A DNA stretch of 64,000 bases from Caprella mutica (GCA_947561585.1 CANNZV010000507.1:248001-312000), one strand, 5' to 3'. Shown: positions 45,797 to 57,679, counted from the stretch's first letter. Numbers and translations: made by a program. The notes: generated from the sequence alone by a model not told the origin.

Positions 45797-48700
45797 ATGA
45801 TGAGCATCAAGTTTTGGAATGGTTGTTTAATTCTAACAACTCTCACATCAGCAATCTTTGCAACTGAGCACTGGATGTGCTCGATAATCGAATGTCCAGA
45901 GCAAGCGATCATCTACGAAAGGAGTATATTTAAATACTCTGCGGGAAATTGCTTCACAGAATTCCAAAATGTAGGAAGTGGCATTTCATTTGTTAAATGT
46001 GGTGCGCTTTGCAACTTGAGACTATGTGCATTCATGGCCTCGAATGGAGGCGAGTACTGAATGAAATATATGAAAAATGGAAAAGTGCGTGTCCTGCACA
46101 GGGATTTTGGTATTACTAACAAGTTTAAAGGTCCTCTCTAGGTTCCGGCAAAAATGATGAGTTTATTACATAATATCATAGAACTATAAGGTCTATAATC
46201 ATCATTCTGCAAACCGCATACATTTCGATTCAGTATATATTCTTATATTTGCTTTTAAAGTTTTCAATACTATATGCAACAATTTTACGAAACGCTAATC
46301 TGACGCTGAAGAAAAAGATTGTACACTCCTTGGTTTTGATTAAAAAATTTGAATTTTATAAAGTTTCGATTATATAAATTATAAAAGCATATAAAATTGA
46401 ATATATGCTATCAAAATTAGTGGGGTTTGCAGAAAAATGATAAGAAATATTAGCATCACTGATTAAAAAAAACTGCTCAGAGGGGACCTTTAAACAGTAA
46501 TGCATTTAACAAGTCTAAGGATATAAAGGAACACTAGTACTGAAAGGTACATTTCCATTTAAAACAGGACGTTTCGATAGGCTCAGCTATCATTATCAAC
46601 TAAAATATAAAATCTGTAATGGAATATAAAAATAAAAGAATATATACTAAGATTTATTGAACATTAAAAACCTAATTAAAAGTTAAAGGATATGAACTGT
46701 CACTATTGTTTAAAATTATTTGACGTTTAAAAATGTGAAGTGATTCTAAAATTCTCAACTTATTGAAATCGTTTGCACTACCTAAAATTTTAAAATTATT
46801 TAACCTGATTGGAGAGTCGCAAGTACTCTCCGTGTGAATTCTAATTGATGAATGAGGCGGATTGGAAATTGGTCATTAGTTCGAAAACTCCTCCCAGCAT
46901 GCTCCTCAATCCTTACGTAGAGTAGCCGTGACGTCATGCCAACGTGCACTGCACGTAAGGCCTTGTTACACGGTGCGAGTCACTGTCATGAAAGTGTACA
47001 GTAGCTGTACCACTGTACTCACATGCCAGTAGCTCAATGTTCATAGCATTGAATTTCCATGACAGTTACTCGACTGATGCGGTCACACTGTGCGAGTACC
47101 TACTCTACAGTTACTGGCTAGGCCAATTCGCACCGTGTAACAAGGCCTTTAAGGTATAAAACTAATTTAAACTATAAATGACTGACGAGAGCATGCCGAG
47201 AGGAACTTTATATATCTTTGTAATTAAAAAACGAGCCTATAGTAAATGAGGCTCTAGGACAACTGTCATGCGGTTAACTGCCATGCGGACAACTGCCATG
47301 CGGACAACTGCCATAGCGGACAAATGCCATGCAATATATTATAATTTTATTTTGGGAGACTTGTAATGCGCTCGTAAACTTAACTTTTCTTGGGATTAAT
47401 TTGATGTGAAGTATATCATTATTTTAACCCAAAATTTTATTATAAAAATGTTAATCGTATAGTGTGAAATTGTGCATGAAGAAGCATAGAAATTGAAAGT
47501 GAAGTAATACTAAATTTCTTTCTTTGTTACAATCATTTTCTTTCACTTTTAACGCCTTATCAAATAATCAAATAATTGACAAAAAGGTAACCTCTGTAGA
47601 TGCAAAATTTTCTTTACAAGCATTTCAGAATACAAAGAATGGTACAAACATAAACTTTACAGCCTACAGGTTAGTATTTCCAGTGAGAATGAATTTATTT
47701 TAGAGTTGCTTTCACGCAACACTGTTCATATATGAGTTAATTCAAATTTTTATTCGTTATTAGTATAATAACAAATTTCATCAAACATATTTCAGGAATA
47801 CTTATTCAGATACACTTTTCAAATATCTATAAGACATGTAAGCATGAATTTTTAATAAGTGGGAGCTGGAAACAAAGTAACGATAGAAAAACAAATTCAA
47901 ATTACAAAGTGTTCTTTGTAAGAACTTTTTTAAATAGAAATAAGATAATGACTACTACGGTATCTTATCCTGAATCTAGCAACAAAGTTAGTTTTCAAAA
48001 ATAAAAATAAAAAATTAACCCAATGAAAAATGATTAAATAGTGAAATGCAAAATCAAACTCATTGGAAATTTCGACTTGTCCAACTTGTGTTTGTACTAT
48101 TCTTTGTATTTTGAAATGTTTGAAAAGAAAGTTTTACTTAATAGATTTTAACTTTTATGTCTACTGTTTGATTATTTAAGGCGCTCAACGGATTAAATGT
48201 GAAATAATATGATTTAACAAGGATATAAATTTAGTGTACATCAGACTATACGATTAACATTTCTATACTTAATTTTTAGGTTAAAATAATAATTCACTTC
48301 ACATCAAATTAATTCCAAAAAAGTTAAGTTTACGAGCGCATTACAATTCACCCAAAATAAAATTATAATATATTGCATGGCAGTTGTCCGCATGGCAGTT
48401 TGTCGCATGGCAGTTGTCCGCTATGGCAGTTGTCCGCATGGCAGTTATCCGCATGGCAGTTGTCCGTACACCAGTAAATGAATATGTACAAACAAATCTA
48501 AAAGTTACATCATTAAAATATTTAGTAAAAAGAACGGAAAGATCTTGTTTTAATTTGACAGAGTGGTAGCCTAGATATGGTAAAGATGCATATAAAATGT
48601 TATCAGCGGGTGGTACAGTGTAAGTGCTATTAAAATTCCTATCTAAAACCTGCATAAGAATTTTATTAAAAATGGAAGGGCCACTCTACATAAGGATTGC

Positions 48701-49964
48701 GGAGCATGCTGGGAGGAGTTTTCAAACTAATAGACCAATTTTCAATCCACCTCATTCATCAATTAGAATTCACACGAAGAGTACTTGCGACTCTCCAATC
48801 AGGTTAAATAATTTTAAAATTTTAGGTAGTGCAAACGATTTCAGTGAGTTGAGAATTTTAGAATCACTTCACATTTTTAAACGTCAAATAATTTTAAACA
48901 ATAGTGACAGTTCTTATCCTTTAACTTTTAATTAGGTTTTTAATGTTCAATAAATCTAAGTGTATATTCCTTTTAAATCTTTTATTTTTTATGTTCATTT
49001 ACAGATTATTTATTTTAGTTGATAATGATAGCTGAGCCTATCAAAACGTCCTGTTTTAAATAGAGTTATTCCTTTCAGTACTGGTGTTCCTTTTTATACT
49101 TAGACTTAGAAGCGTAATTCCTGCTAATTATTTAGACTGCATTTAACAAATTTTGGTACAATTGTAACATGGAGTTAATTTCTAACAGACGGATGTGTGA
49201 TAGCAGGACCTGGACAAGCATCAGCAAACCATGATGTGCACTTTTCAAAGTATCCTACACTTCAACCACCAGTTATTCATAACGTCGCATTAAGGAAACA
49301 AGCAACATGCTCTACGAATAAATTACTATCTGGTCAATTTGATACGTGAGTATTAATAATTTCAAGCATTTATGAATAATAAGAAACACGAAGTTATTTC
49401 ATTATGCAATTTCTGACAGTAAATGCAGTGAGTGCAATGACGGTGAGACAGATAACGACCACCATTTCTCACACTCCGATGGCGGAGATTTGAACCCTTG
49501 GATTCTCATAGATTTGGGCAAACATTATTCAGTGCACAAATTGGAATTCTTACCAAGAATGAATAACTGGGCAGGACATTTGAGAGCTCAAGATATAACT
49601 GTGAGTAAATGCTGTAATTCTTGAATATCCTAAAAGAGTTATTCTGACGTTCATTTGAACCTATCAAATATAAGATGTGAATCATCAAAGGTTATTCACT
49701 AAAAAACATTATGAATTTCCTGTTACCCAGTTCTATTTGGGAGCAACTGAAGTCTTGGACGGCAAATTCAAAGAGAACAACTACGAGAAATTATGGAATT
49801 ACAAAGGCCCATACGGAGATCCATCAAGGGGTGGCAACCACTGGGAGATGTTCACTCTACCAACACCAAAATGTGGTCGGTACTTTGTCATTGCCAAGGA
49901 AGGAACACACAAGGATTATGTACTAGAAATGACTGAGGTTAGAGTCATGTCAATCGTAGAATAA
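45797..49964 (+). CDS. Secreted PAN-like / F5/8C (fucolectin-like) domain protein
   Basis: Exon 1 (45797-46057) starts MMSIKFWNGCLILTTLTSAI, a signal peptide, then a Cys-rich segment ending CGALCNLRLCAFM, PAN/apple-like. Exon 2 (49189-49345) has VIHNVALRKQATCS, the classic N-V-A-x-x-x-x-A-T opening of fucolectin-type F5/8C domains. Exon 3 (49420-49600) has DLNPWILIDLGKHYSVHKLE and FLPR. Exon 4 (49731-49964) has TPKCGRYFVIAKEG, LEMTEVRVM and TAA. Splice sites and phases of exons 2-4 agree. Exon 1 reaches a TGA at 46058-46060 with no clear donor, so its 3' boundary is uncertain or frameshifted. The intron of about 3.1 kb holds a TTAA MITE and a Penelope dimer. Such proteins bind sugars outside the cell; the ligand is unknown. 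Confidence 0.7.
46129..46489. mobile_element. TTAA MITE, AGGTCCYCTC ends, copy 1
   Basis: 361 bp between TTAA copies (46125-46128, 46490-46493). Tips AGGTCCTCTCTAGG and, inverted, AGGTCCCCTCTGAGC. Interior similarity to copy 2 at 55394-55979 includes AAGAAAAAGATTGTACACTC. It sits 70 bp after the stop in lectin exon 1. Confidence 0.8.
46957..47149. mobile_element. 193-bp MITE, AAGGCCTTGTTACACGGTGCGA ends
   Basis: 22-bp inverted repeats AAGGCCTTGTTACACGGTGC(GA) are perfect at both ends. Internally ACTGTA/TACAGT and GTCACTGTCATG-like motifs show further dyad symmetry. It interrupts the GIY-YIG domain of the minus-strand PLE copy. The target duplication is unclear. Confidence 0.75.
47250..48472. 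mobile_element. Intact foldback element, CAGTTGTCCGCATGG family
   Basis: 1223 bp with a perfect 9-bp target duplication AGTAAATGA (47241-47249, 48473-48481). Left tip GGCTCTAGGACAACTGTCATG, right tip (inverted) GGTGTACGGACAACTGCC. Each end has an array of 15-bp GCGGACAACTGCCAT units (about four left, six right), then an inverted arm of roughly 150-250 bp (GACTTGTAATGCGCTCGTAAAC against GTTTACGAGCGCATTACAATTC). It has no coding capacity. It interrupts the PLE segment at 48482/47249, dating it after that insertion. Confidence 0.85.
48690..48935 (+). pseudogene. PLE GIY-YIG C-terminal coding (plus copy)
   Basis: YIRIAEHAGRSFQTNRPIFN, HSSIRIHTKSTCDSPIRLNN and FKILGSANDFSELRILESLH follow one another, ending HIFKRQIILNN. 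This is the C-terminal half of a PLE GIY-YIG nuclease. It starts within the domain, so it is a 5'-truncated copy. Confidence 0.75.
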
Positions 49965-50380
49965 TTTTATTCTAAAGCATATATAATGTAGTCAATCTAA
50001 ACTCAGAATAGGATCAACCCGGACATAATTTGAAAAAGACAAATTTGGTACCATTGGAAGCGCAATTTGAAGTACTTCAACCATGATAAAATCCAAAGAA
50101 ATCCTGTTTGGGCAAAAATAATCATTTGAATTTGAATGAGGGGCACTTAAAATGTCTTTGAAGGATTTTACTAGAGATATGAAAATTGCTAACTAGCCAT
50201 AACTTCTGATGTATTTCTTGTCACTTACTTTTTGTATATTATCCTGGTATTAAATTAAATTGAATTTTCGAAATAAAAATGAAATAATATTTGTCAGGTG
50301 GTGTGAAAATTTAAAAAATAGTATGTTTGACTGTTTAAAAACGTAAATTTTCGTTATTTTTTGAACAGTAATTTGTTTAA
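49965..50380 (+). other. 3' flank of the lectin-like gene
   Basis: No gene. An AATAAA at 50272-50277 could be the polyadenylation signal, about 300 bases after the stop, but the hexamer is frequent in such DNA. Confidence 0.4.
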
Positions 50381-50385
50381 TCCTT

Positions 50386-53071
50386 TTAAATTTCTTCTAT
50401 CACGATATTATCATGTTGTACACTATATGGTCCTTTAATTTCTATACGGTTTAAGTACAATTTTTTTTCTAATAGTCTACAAAATTTAAACGGCGAAACA
50501 ATATTGTTAGATCGGTTTTTTTTTAAATGAAATATTTTTCCATTAATAACAATAATTAAATGCAAGAAAAACGCAGCCCCGGCAGCTGATCCGGCCTCAA
50601 CCTCGGAATCATTGAGGTGTGTCTCGGCGAATGTGTTGACACATGTGCACTTACAAATCAGACTCTTTACATTCATTTAAGGGAACACAGTAAAACTATC
50701 TGGGCATTTATCACCCCCGTGTCAAGCCCAGATGGCTTAGCAGGCTCAAGTCCTGCTCTCTACAAAGCCCGTTTTACAACATCATGTCGCATGTCTTAGT
50801 TGACACCCAGAACTAAACCTACTAGACAGGCCATTCAGCCTTCTGACATTCATTATACTGCCACATCGGCAAGAATGAGGTTCTCTAACTCTTGCACCCA
50901 CTCTGAGAGCAATGGCTACCCTCAGGACCTCTGGATCAAGCTGTGTACCCAATGACGGTATGTGAATTGATTCAACCACACTCCAGTTTCCTTAAGAAAT
51001 GCGTACGACAGTCGTGCGCTTGACACCTGATCAGCTCTATCCTTAATGAATGAGCCCATGGTGTATCCCACTTTTTTTGAATGGACTCATGGACTGGTAC
51101 CGGGAAATTAGCCTGTAAATTCCGCCTCCATGTTCCAACAGCATTTCATAAGCTCTCCGATATCAACTACATTATTACTAAAATGAAAAGGTTCAACCAA
51201 ATCACTCACAGAATATATTGAAAATATATTGAACGGCAATATCTCCACTACTCCTACAACCCAGTTCACCAAGGCCAGTTGTCTAACAGACTCAGTAGAG
51301 TTGCCTCTACAACCCAAGAATCAGCTGACATCTCTACATTGGTCAAACTGCCAACGGCATATCTAAATGATTCATCAAAACAGCTAAGCTTGACTACATT
51401 ATTGCAAGCTGGCGAAAAGTGCAGAATATATTGCAGCTTCGGAATGGAGAAAACAATTCTCAACAATGAAAAGGCTTGATGTTTATCGACTACCCACAAC
51501 CGAGAGACCATTAGGTCCAGATTTTCATTCCTCATTAACAAAGAGAAATTGTCCTTATTTACCATACCACCCTGACACAAAAAAGCACTGCTCGAACATC
51601 AATTCTGTTTCAACAGGAACATTATCATAGAGGATGTTCACATCACATATTTCGCTATCAACTTCAAGTCCAACCAATTTATGAAGATTGTTACATCCTC
51701 CAGAAATCTCTCCGATGTGTCTCCCAGAGCTACGTCGTCTAGATATCAAATATTGAACTCTGACTCAACCCTGCAAGCAACCATGTCTATTCAAAAAGCA
51801 AACATAGCCAGTCCAAAAAGGTCACGGTCCAACGTCAGCACTTCTTCATCAAGAACAATTGCTGAAGGCGAATCGTATAAGCTTGCCATAGGAGTCTATA
51901 TTACTCTGGCACACGGTTACGAATAACAGTATGGAGGGTGTATCTCTTCAGCCAAATGAAGGCATTTTGCACATCCACCTTGAGAAACACTTTTCTATGA
52001 TGACAGTCACTCAAGTACCGACTAGCAGAATTTACGGCAGCTTCACAGCCCAAGCTGAACCGCTCTTAATTCACTACCAAGAGAGCGTGATTAGGGGCAC
52101 GCACCAACTTTGGCAGCCAACCTCCACAAGGTGTTACCAACTGCTATGAGTCTGATTCCAGCATCCATCTTGATTAAAGCCCACAATGTGGCTCCATAAA
52201 GAGTTGACACAGCAAAATCAGGAACTTCTCCTCAAAATCGCATTCACAAAATCTATCAGAGTGGTCAAAAAACGTACTCTGGCCTATTCAGAAGAATGGG
52301 ACAAAAACGGCATCAAAAAACCTGGCCTGAGGCCATCAGGTCCTCCGGCAGAACCAATACGGAAAGAATTAGCAGCCTTAATGACATCCTCTTTCAAAAC
52401 AATTGGCACAATTAGAGAATTATCCAGAGGCTCTGGTATCATCAAGTCTTGCAGGGCAGGCGGGTGTTTAGACCTCAAAGCTTTGACAGTCTCTTCGTAT
52501 TGTTGGGCCAGTTCATCCGAAGATGACAGTTCACGAACTGCTCCACTCACGTCACCATCTGCGAATTTAGCTGCCACTCAATTCTTTAACTTTTGCAATT
52601 TATCATCGTCTGAAACGTGTCGATTGTGAATAACTGGAACTATGGGTTCAGGCAGCGTAGGTAGGGAGTCAGTTTATAAAAATTTGGCCACCTGTTGAAT
52701 GATTTTAGTAGCAAGAGAAACCTTTGCGACCTTCCCTACCGCCATATGGACATTGGACACTGCAGCCCCCAATAGCAGAAGCTCATAATAAGCCTTGTCC
52801 TATGTCCATGCTAACTGGGTCTTCTGTGTTAGCCTCCTGCAATAACCGTTGAAGGGCTCCCACCACAGATCCTTTAGAAATCGTATTTAGGACTCTCATC
52901 CTGATACGACTGCCACCAATGTACAACTCCAAATTCACTAGATGATTGGGCCACTCCTGGAGGTCGTCGATTATATCCCGCCCTCGACACGCCACACAAA
53001 CCCATCTCACTATAACAAACGACTCCTGTGCCTTGGTCAGTCATATACATATATACGATCTGTGGAACCAT
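50386..53071 (-). pseudogene. Decayed reverse transcriptase with C-terminal Cys/His and nuclease-like region
   Basis: Fragments occur in RT order reading right to left. 52577-52284: ALRSKHPPALQDLMIPEPLD and GSAGGPDGLRPGFL (a motif opening one invertebrate LINE-type RT group). Near 52000: KVDVQNAFIWLKR (motif A, first Asp). Near 51745: a YLDD-like catalytic box in WYLDD-type context. 50979-50782: TQLDPEVLRVAIALRVGARV and CRCGS. 50676-50560: CKCTCVNTFAETHLNDSEV and AGSAAGAA, which in relatives follows a PD-(D/E)XK-like nuclease core. Stops and frameshifts are dense, so the copy is old. Clade not assigned. Confidence 0.65.
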
Positions 53072-53201
53072 CCAAATTACAGTGCACTTTTAACTCGTTT
53101 ATTACGGTTATTGCATGTGACACAGACAACATCCTCATCCTACATCATGAAAATAAAAATACATCAACGGTCTGACTGGCCAAATAGAATAAAAAGCCAC
53201 C

Positions 53202-53775
53202 TGGTTTCGAAGGCGGGAACTAGAATTGAAATATAGTAAGAACTATCGAGGTATGTTGTTTGCGTGACGTCATAACAGCAACACTCTAAAATCATATTTA
53301 AAACAATTGAAGAACGTAACATCATGAAAACTGTTTATTTATTTCCATTATAAGAAACAGTGATGAAACCATTCATGTTATTCACACTGCTTAACTTTCC
53401 TTTTCTATTTATGTGTGTTGCCTTGTTAATGTCACGGTCACAAATTGCTCGAATTGTGACAACAGCTCACAAAGCTCAATCAATACCTACCTACTAGGAA
53501 TACCAATATTGATAGGTTGCGACAACTATTGAGTGACATAAGCAAGAGAACAAATTTAAAGAGAAAATTAGGGGTTTAGCAGGTTAAATAATTTATTCAA
53601 TATATATTTATTTATTTATCGTACTATATTATGCAAATTAATAGCATTTTTTTTACAAAATAACCTTCTTAAATTGTTTTAAATATGATTTAAGTGTAGC
53701 TGTTATGACGTCATGCAAGCAACATATCTCGATTGTCTTACTATATTTCAGTTCTAGTTCCCGCTTATGAAACCA
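53202..53775. mobile_element. 574-bp MITE with about 80-bp inverted repeats
   Basis: Left: TGGTTTC..AGGCGGGAACTAG, then AATATAGTAAGA, TATGTTG and GTGACGTCATAACAGC. The right end repeats all of these in inverse order. About 85 bp pair with few mismatches. No coding content and no certain target duplication. Confidence 0.75.
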
Positions 53776-54037
53776 TATTGCTTTTGAAACCAGAAATTGG
53801 CGAGAGTAGTGTATTTTATTGCAGTATATTATCTTTGGTTGAATTACTTAATTGCGCTTCTAATGGTACCAAACTTGTGTCTTTTTTTCAAATTATGTCT
53901 GGGTTTAACCCTAACTTGACTACACTAATATGTTAAATAAAAAAAAGCCCTAAAGCATACAGTTAGGGAAACATTATTGCATAGTGACCGTAGTTGCATC
54001 GAACATTGCATCTACAATATAGCTAATTGTGTTTTAA
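53776..54037. other. Short spacer, no gene seen
   Basis: AT-rich; the open frame at 53733-53936 is not recognisable. Confidence 0.4.
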
Positions 54038-54612
54038 TGTGTATCCACATCAGGATACAGTAACATAGGGTATGGTAATCAGCTGATTGAATCTATAGTT
54101 TGACGTGACCACCGGGTGACTCAAAATGGCGACTCTGACCACACTTTGAAACATGGAAAAACCTACTTAAACTTAATCACTTTTAAATTGAATTTTTTCT
54201 TATCAATTACTAACTAGGCATTGGTTAAATTGTATTTCCATTATTTTTTTCCTTATTTGTAATTCATTGGAACTACAATTTAGCAGTTAACTAGCACTAG
54301 TTTAGGCTGCTAGGTAGCATATGTTTAAGACCCTATTTTTTATAGATAAGTAAAAGAAATGAACAATTAAAACACACCTGAATTATATCTATATATTCAA
54401 CTTTGAGGTTCAATCACCATTTTCGCTTTTCTTTTGTACGAAACCCTTATAAAATGACTTCAAACTTCTCGATATTAACATGCAAATACGAGGAATTATG
54501 AGCCGCTCGGTCACAAACAAGGAATGTGTTGTTGTGGTGACGTCATATTTTTGTGTCGTCTGCTAGGTACTATACCTGATTATGTTCTTATACCTTGATC
54601 CACATAGACATA
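54038..54612. mobile_element. Possible MITE with imperfect inverted ends
   Basis: TGTGTATCCACATCAGGATA at 54038 resembles the complement of 54575-54612 (CTATGTGGATCAAGGTATAA), with further matches such as AACATAGGGTATGG against AACATAATCAGGTATAG. A GTGACGTCATAT near 54537 lies inside the right end. Similarity is moderate, and no target duplication was seen. Confidence 0.4.
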
Positions 54613-54615
54613 GTA

Positions 54616-55092
54616 GGGTGATTCAAAAAAAGATTTAGTTAAAAACTTCTTTTTTTCAAAAATGTATTTCTTTTATGCTGGAAGTTGATGCACATTCATA
54701 GAGAAAACTGATGGTATTTATAATTTATATTATATACGATATGATATATAAAATCTGATATCATATATTTAGTGCCTAGGAAATTTGATAATTTCAATAT
54801 TTGGATGTGGAAGGTATCAACTTCTTTGAGTTATAATGTAAATTTGATGTAGTTATATTATAAAGTAATTGGTATGCTAGGCCTACAGATGAAACTTCCA
54901 CTAAAAATTATTTACTTAACATTTCATGATTCTCATGGATTTTATGGAAATCTTGAAATATTCAACTCTCGGGCGACACATCAGTTTGTGGAGTTTTGAC
55001 TTGAAATTTTACTAGTATGGTTTTTTGAGCAACATGAATCAATTAAAATACAACTTCGAAGTTTTTTAACGAAAAACCTTTTTCAATCACCC
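54616..55092. mobile_element. 477-bp MITE, GGGTGATTCAAAAA ends
   Basis: Tips GGGTGATTCAAAAAAAG and, inverted, GGGTGATTGAAAAAGG, bordered by TA on both sides (54614-54615, 55093-55094), and continuing GTTAAAAACTTC / GTTAAAAAACTTC. Fits a Tc1/mariner-type MITE. Confidence 0.75.
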
Positions 55093-55393
55093 TAAGACAT
55101 ATTCGTATAAAAATAACTGATTTTCAGCTCAATATTACACCGTTACCTTCAAAAGTAACATATTTAGAAACAGACTCTAAAAGCATTTATTTGTCTTCAA
55201 CTAGTTGGTGCGTTTACCCGAGCGTCAAATATTACAAATAAACTAAATATTTCCTTAACTTGCTCTTTCAAATAACTGAAATTGATTTCGGACCAGTGTT
55301 TTTGTCTCTAGTACTACTTATTTTAAAGGAAAATATTTATACCAATATCACAGGAGATACATTAGCTTGGAAGTTTGTTCCTAAATTTCTTAA

Positions 55394-55979
55394 AGGTCCC
55401 CTCCAAGCAAATATTTTTTTTGCCTAAATCAACGAGGCTAACGTTTCTTATCATTTTACTGCAAACCTCATAAAGTTTGGTAGCATATTTTTAATTTTAT
55501 ATGCTTTTAAAGATTTTTATAATCCACACTCTACAAAACCTACTTTACTACCGACTTTCTAATTTTCAGTCTGAAGAAGAAGAATGTACACCATTTGTTT
55601 TGATTCTAAACTAGGTATTTGGTTTAATAAATCTATTTATTATTCGTTAAAAGGTTTAAATTTGGATAAACTTATTATAGAAACGTTTATATACTTTTAG
55701 AAACAATTACTATCTTAAAAGAAGGCCAAAAACGAGTTGTTTGTTTAAAAATCTAAATTTGAAATCAAAACAAGGAGTGTACAATCTTCTTTCTCAGCAT
55801 CAGGTTGGAGATTCGCTCGATTGTTGCTCACATACATAGCATTAAAAAAACTTTAAAAGCAAATAATAAAATATATGCAGTACCGAATTGTATGCGGTTT
55901 GTGGAATAATGATCGTAGACCTTAGTTCTATAATATTTTGTAATAAACTCATTTTTCCCCCGGAGCCTGGAGAGGACCT
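55394..55979. mobile_element. TTAA MITE, AGGTCCYCTC ends, copy 2
   Basis: 586 bp between TTAA copies (55390-55393, 55980-55983). Tips AGGTCCCCTCCAAGC and, inverted, AGGTCCTCTCCAGGC. It shares internal sequence with copy 1 (46129-46489), for example CTGAAGAAGAAGAATGTACAC near 55572, and has an extra inverted partner of it near 55785. Confidence 0.8.
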
Positions 55980-57285
55980 TTAATATTCAATTATATAACG
56001 ATAGTTTTAAATCATTTTACTGAATTATCCGTTAGATGTGGTTAATAGTATATCAATAGTCTATAAATAGGTTCTAATCTATAAAGGTCTTTGTACTGAG
56101 GAATGCATGAATTATTACTTTATAATGGAGATCAATGTGCACGACGGGGTGATAAGTCGTCACTCTGATAATTGGCAATGTACTTACCAATTGATTCCAT
56201 TCCCCGGCTATATACTCAATAATGAAAAAGTGTTAAAAAAAAGAACTATTATTTGGATGATTCCATGCGTGACCATACATAGTAATAGAGTTTTAGAGTG
56301 AATTTCTAACGCGTTTAGTATTGTATTAAGATTGAGTAAGATAGTCTATTACATAACAAGGTTATTAAATGTATGTCTTCACTTATAATAAAATGTGTGC
56401 AACTAATAAAGTTTTACCAAAAAGTCATTTGCCAAGTTGTTATTACTGAAAAGAAAGGATGAAAATTCAATAACAATATTAATCAAAGCCAAAGAGTTCA
56501 ATTATCGATATGTGCAAGTTAAATACAGGCAAGCCTCACTTTAATTACCAAATCACGACTCAGTTTTACAACCAAACGGTAATCAAAGCGGGAAAAAAGT
56601 AACAAGATGAATATAATTGTCACTCGTTGATTATACATCTCATTTTTTTGTAGTTATATTGAAAGAAAATTCGTTTTAGAGCCTATTATTAAACAGTATT
56701 TCAGTGTTTGTGACTGTGATGAAAGTTTAAAGTAGTGATTTTATTAAATGTATTAAAATGCAACCATAACTTAACTCTCACTCAGTATAGGCGAGTAATT
56801 AATAGATACTTAGATTTCTATAATCATTGTGTTACATTGAACAAACAGCAATTTTGTGCTCTATGAAATATTTTTGTTAGTATTTTGTCCTTGTTTTTGT
56901 TACAAGTCAGAAAAGAAAACATAATAATTGTTATTTAACTTTTATTCTAATTGGTATCATGCATTAAATAAAAATTGAATTATTATCATTATTATCCAGG
57001 TAAAAGCTCTTAGAGCGCCTGGTACCTGTACCGGAAAAGCGTTCGTTGTAAAGATACATTATTTAGTTTAATTGGGGATTTAAACTTTGTAAATTTCTTT
57101 AACAGTTTAAAGAAACCTTAATGAAGGTAAATAATCTCAGATTGTTATTAAAGAAAATGGTAATGATAATCTTATAATATTATATAATTTACTAATATAA
57201 ATGTACGAAATGATAATGTAACTATAACTGTCGCTTAAAGCAGTGGTCGGCAACTCCCGGTCCACGGCCCGATACCGGTAGTTTT
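55980..57285. other. No gene recognised
   Basis: AT-rich. The open frame at 56107-56301 has no recognisable motif. No repeat boundary was identified. Confidence 0.45.
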
Positions 57286-57415
57286 ACGTGAAGATGAGTA
57301 TTCCAGGAAGATTACCTGTAACCGCTGCAAGGGAAACCACACTCCGATAAGTTGCAAGTTTATCGACGCTGAATATTTCAACTGTCATAAGAAGGGAAAT
57401 ATTCATAATTAAGTC
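57286..57415 (+). pseudogene. Gag-type zinc knuckle remnant of an LTR retroelement
   Basis: The plus strand reads RKITCNRCKGNHTPISCKFI then DAEYFNCHKKGNIHN. Two CCHC-like knuckles (C-x2-C-x3-H-x4-C and a degraded C-H-K-K-G-x-I) in tandem are typical of gypsy/BEL gag ends. A loose YCSRYKGL follows. No protease or RT was found downstream. Confidence 0.55.
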
Positions 57416-57679
57416 AGCATGTCGTTTGTTCAAAAGGAAGAACAGGATAAATATTGTTCAAGATACAAAGGACTTAGCAGAAGCGGAAGAGTAGCTGAGT
57501 GATTTTGATGATGCAAATGTATATTGGGGAGAACCGGGAGCATTCGGACAGAGGTATTGTTCGGACCACTCGTTTAAACATGTTTATAATTGTTGGAACT
57601 ACCGCTTATTGCAACTGAATGTGTTCGACGTGTTAACCGTCAGCTATTTGAAAGATCCAATGCGGAGATGTAGTATTTC

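Larger units (their letters stand above)
46660..48655 (-). pseudogene. PLE C-terminal coding (minus copy), split by two insertions
   Basis: 48655-48482 reads PPADNILYASLPYLGYHSVK and LFTKYFNDVTFRFV, the segment between RT and nuclease. After the foldback insertion, 47249-47170 continues with SFTIGSFFNYKDI. After the MITE, 46956-46860 gives CAVHVGMTSRLLYVRIEEHA then GRSFRTN, the YIG half of the GIY-YIG nuclease with its Arg. The end is related to ILESLHI. Frame breaks occur besides the insertions. Confidence 0.75.
46512..49107. mobile_element. Inverted dimer of a second Penelope-like element
   Basis: Two copies of a PLE 3' end point away from a junction near 48665. The minus-strand copy runs from 48660 down to 46512, the plus-strand copy from about 48670 to 49107. 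Both carry GIY-YIG nuclease C-terminal coding and both finish with GACGTTTCGATAGGCTCAGC, then TATCATTATCAACTAAAATA, before matching outer ends. The foldback element 47250-48472 and the MITE 46957-47149 are inserted in the minus-strand copy. Inverted, 5'-truncated dimers are a known habit of Penelope elements. Confidence 0.8.
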
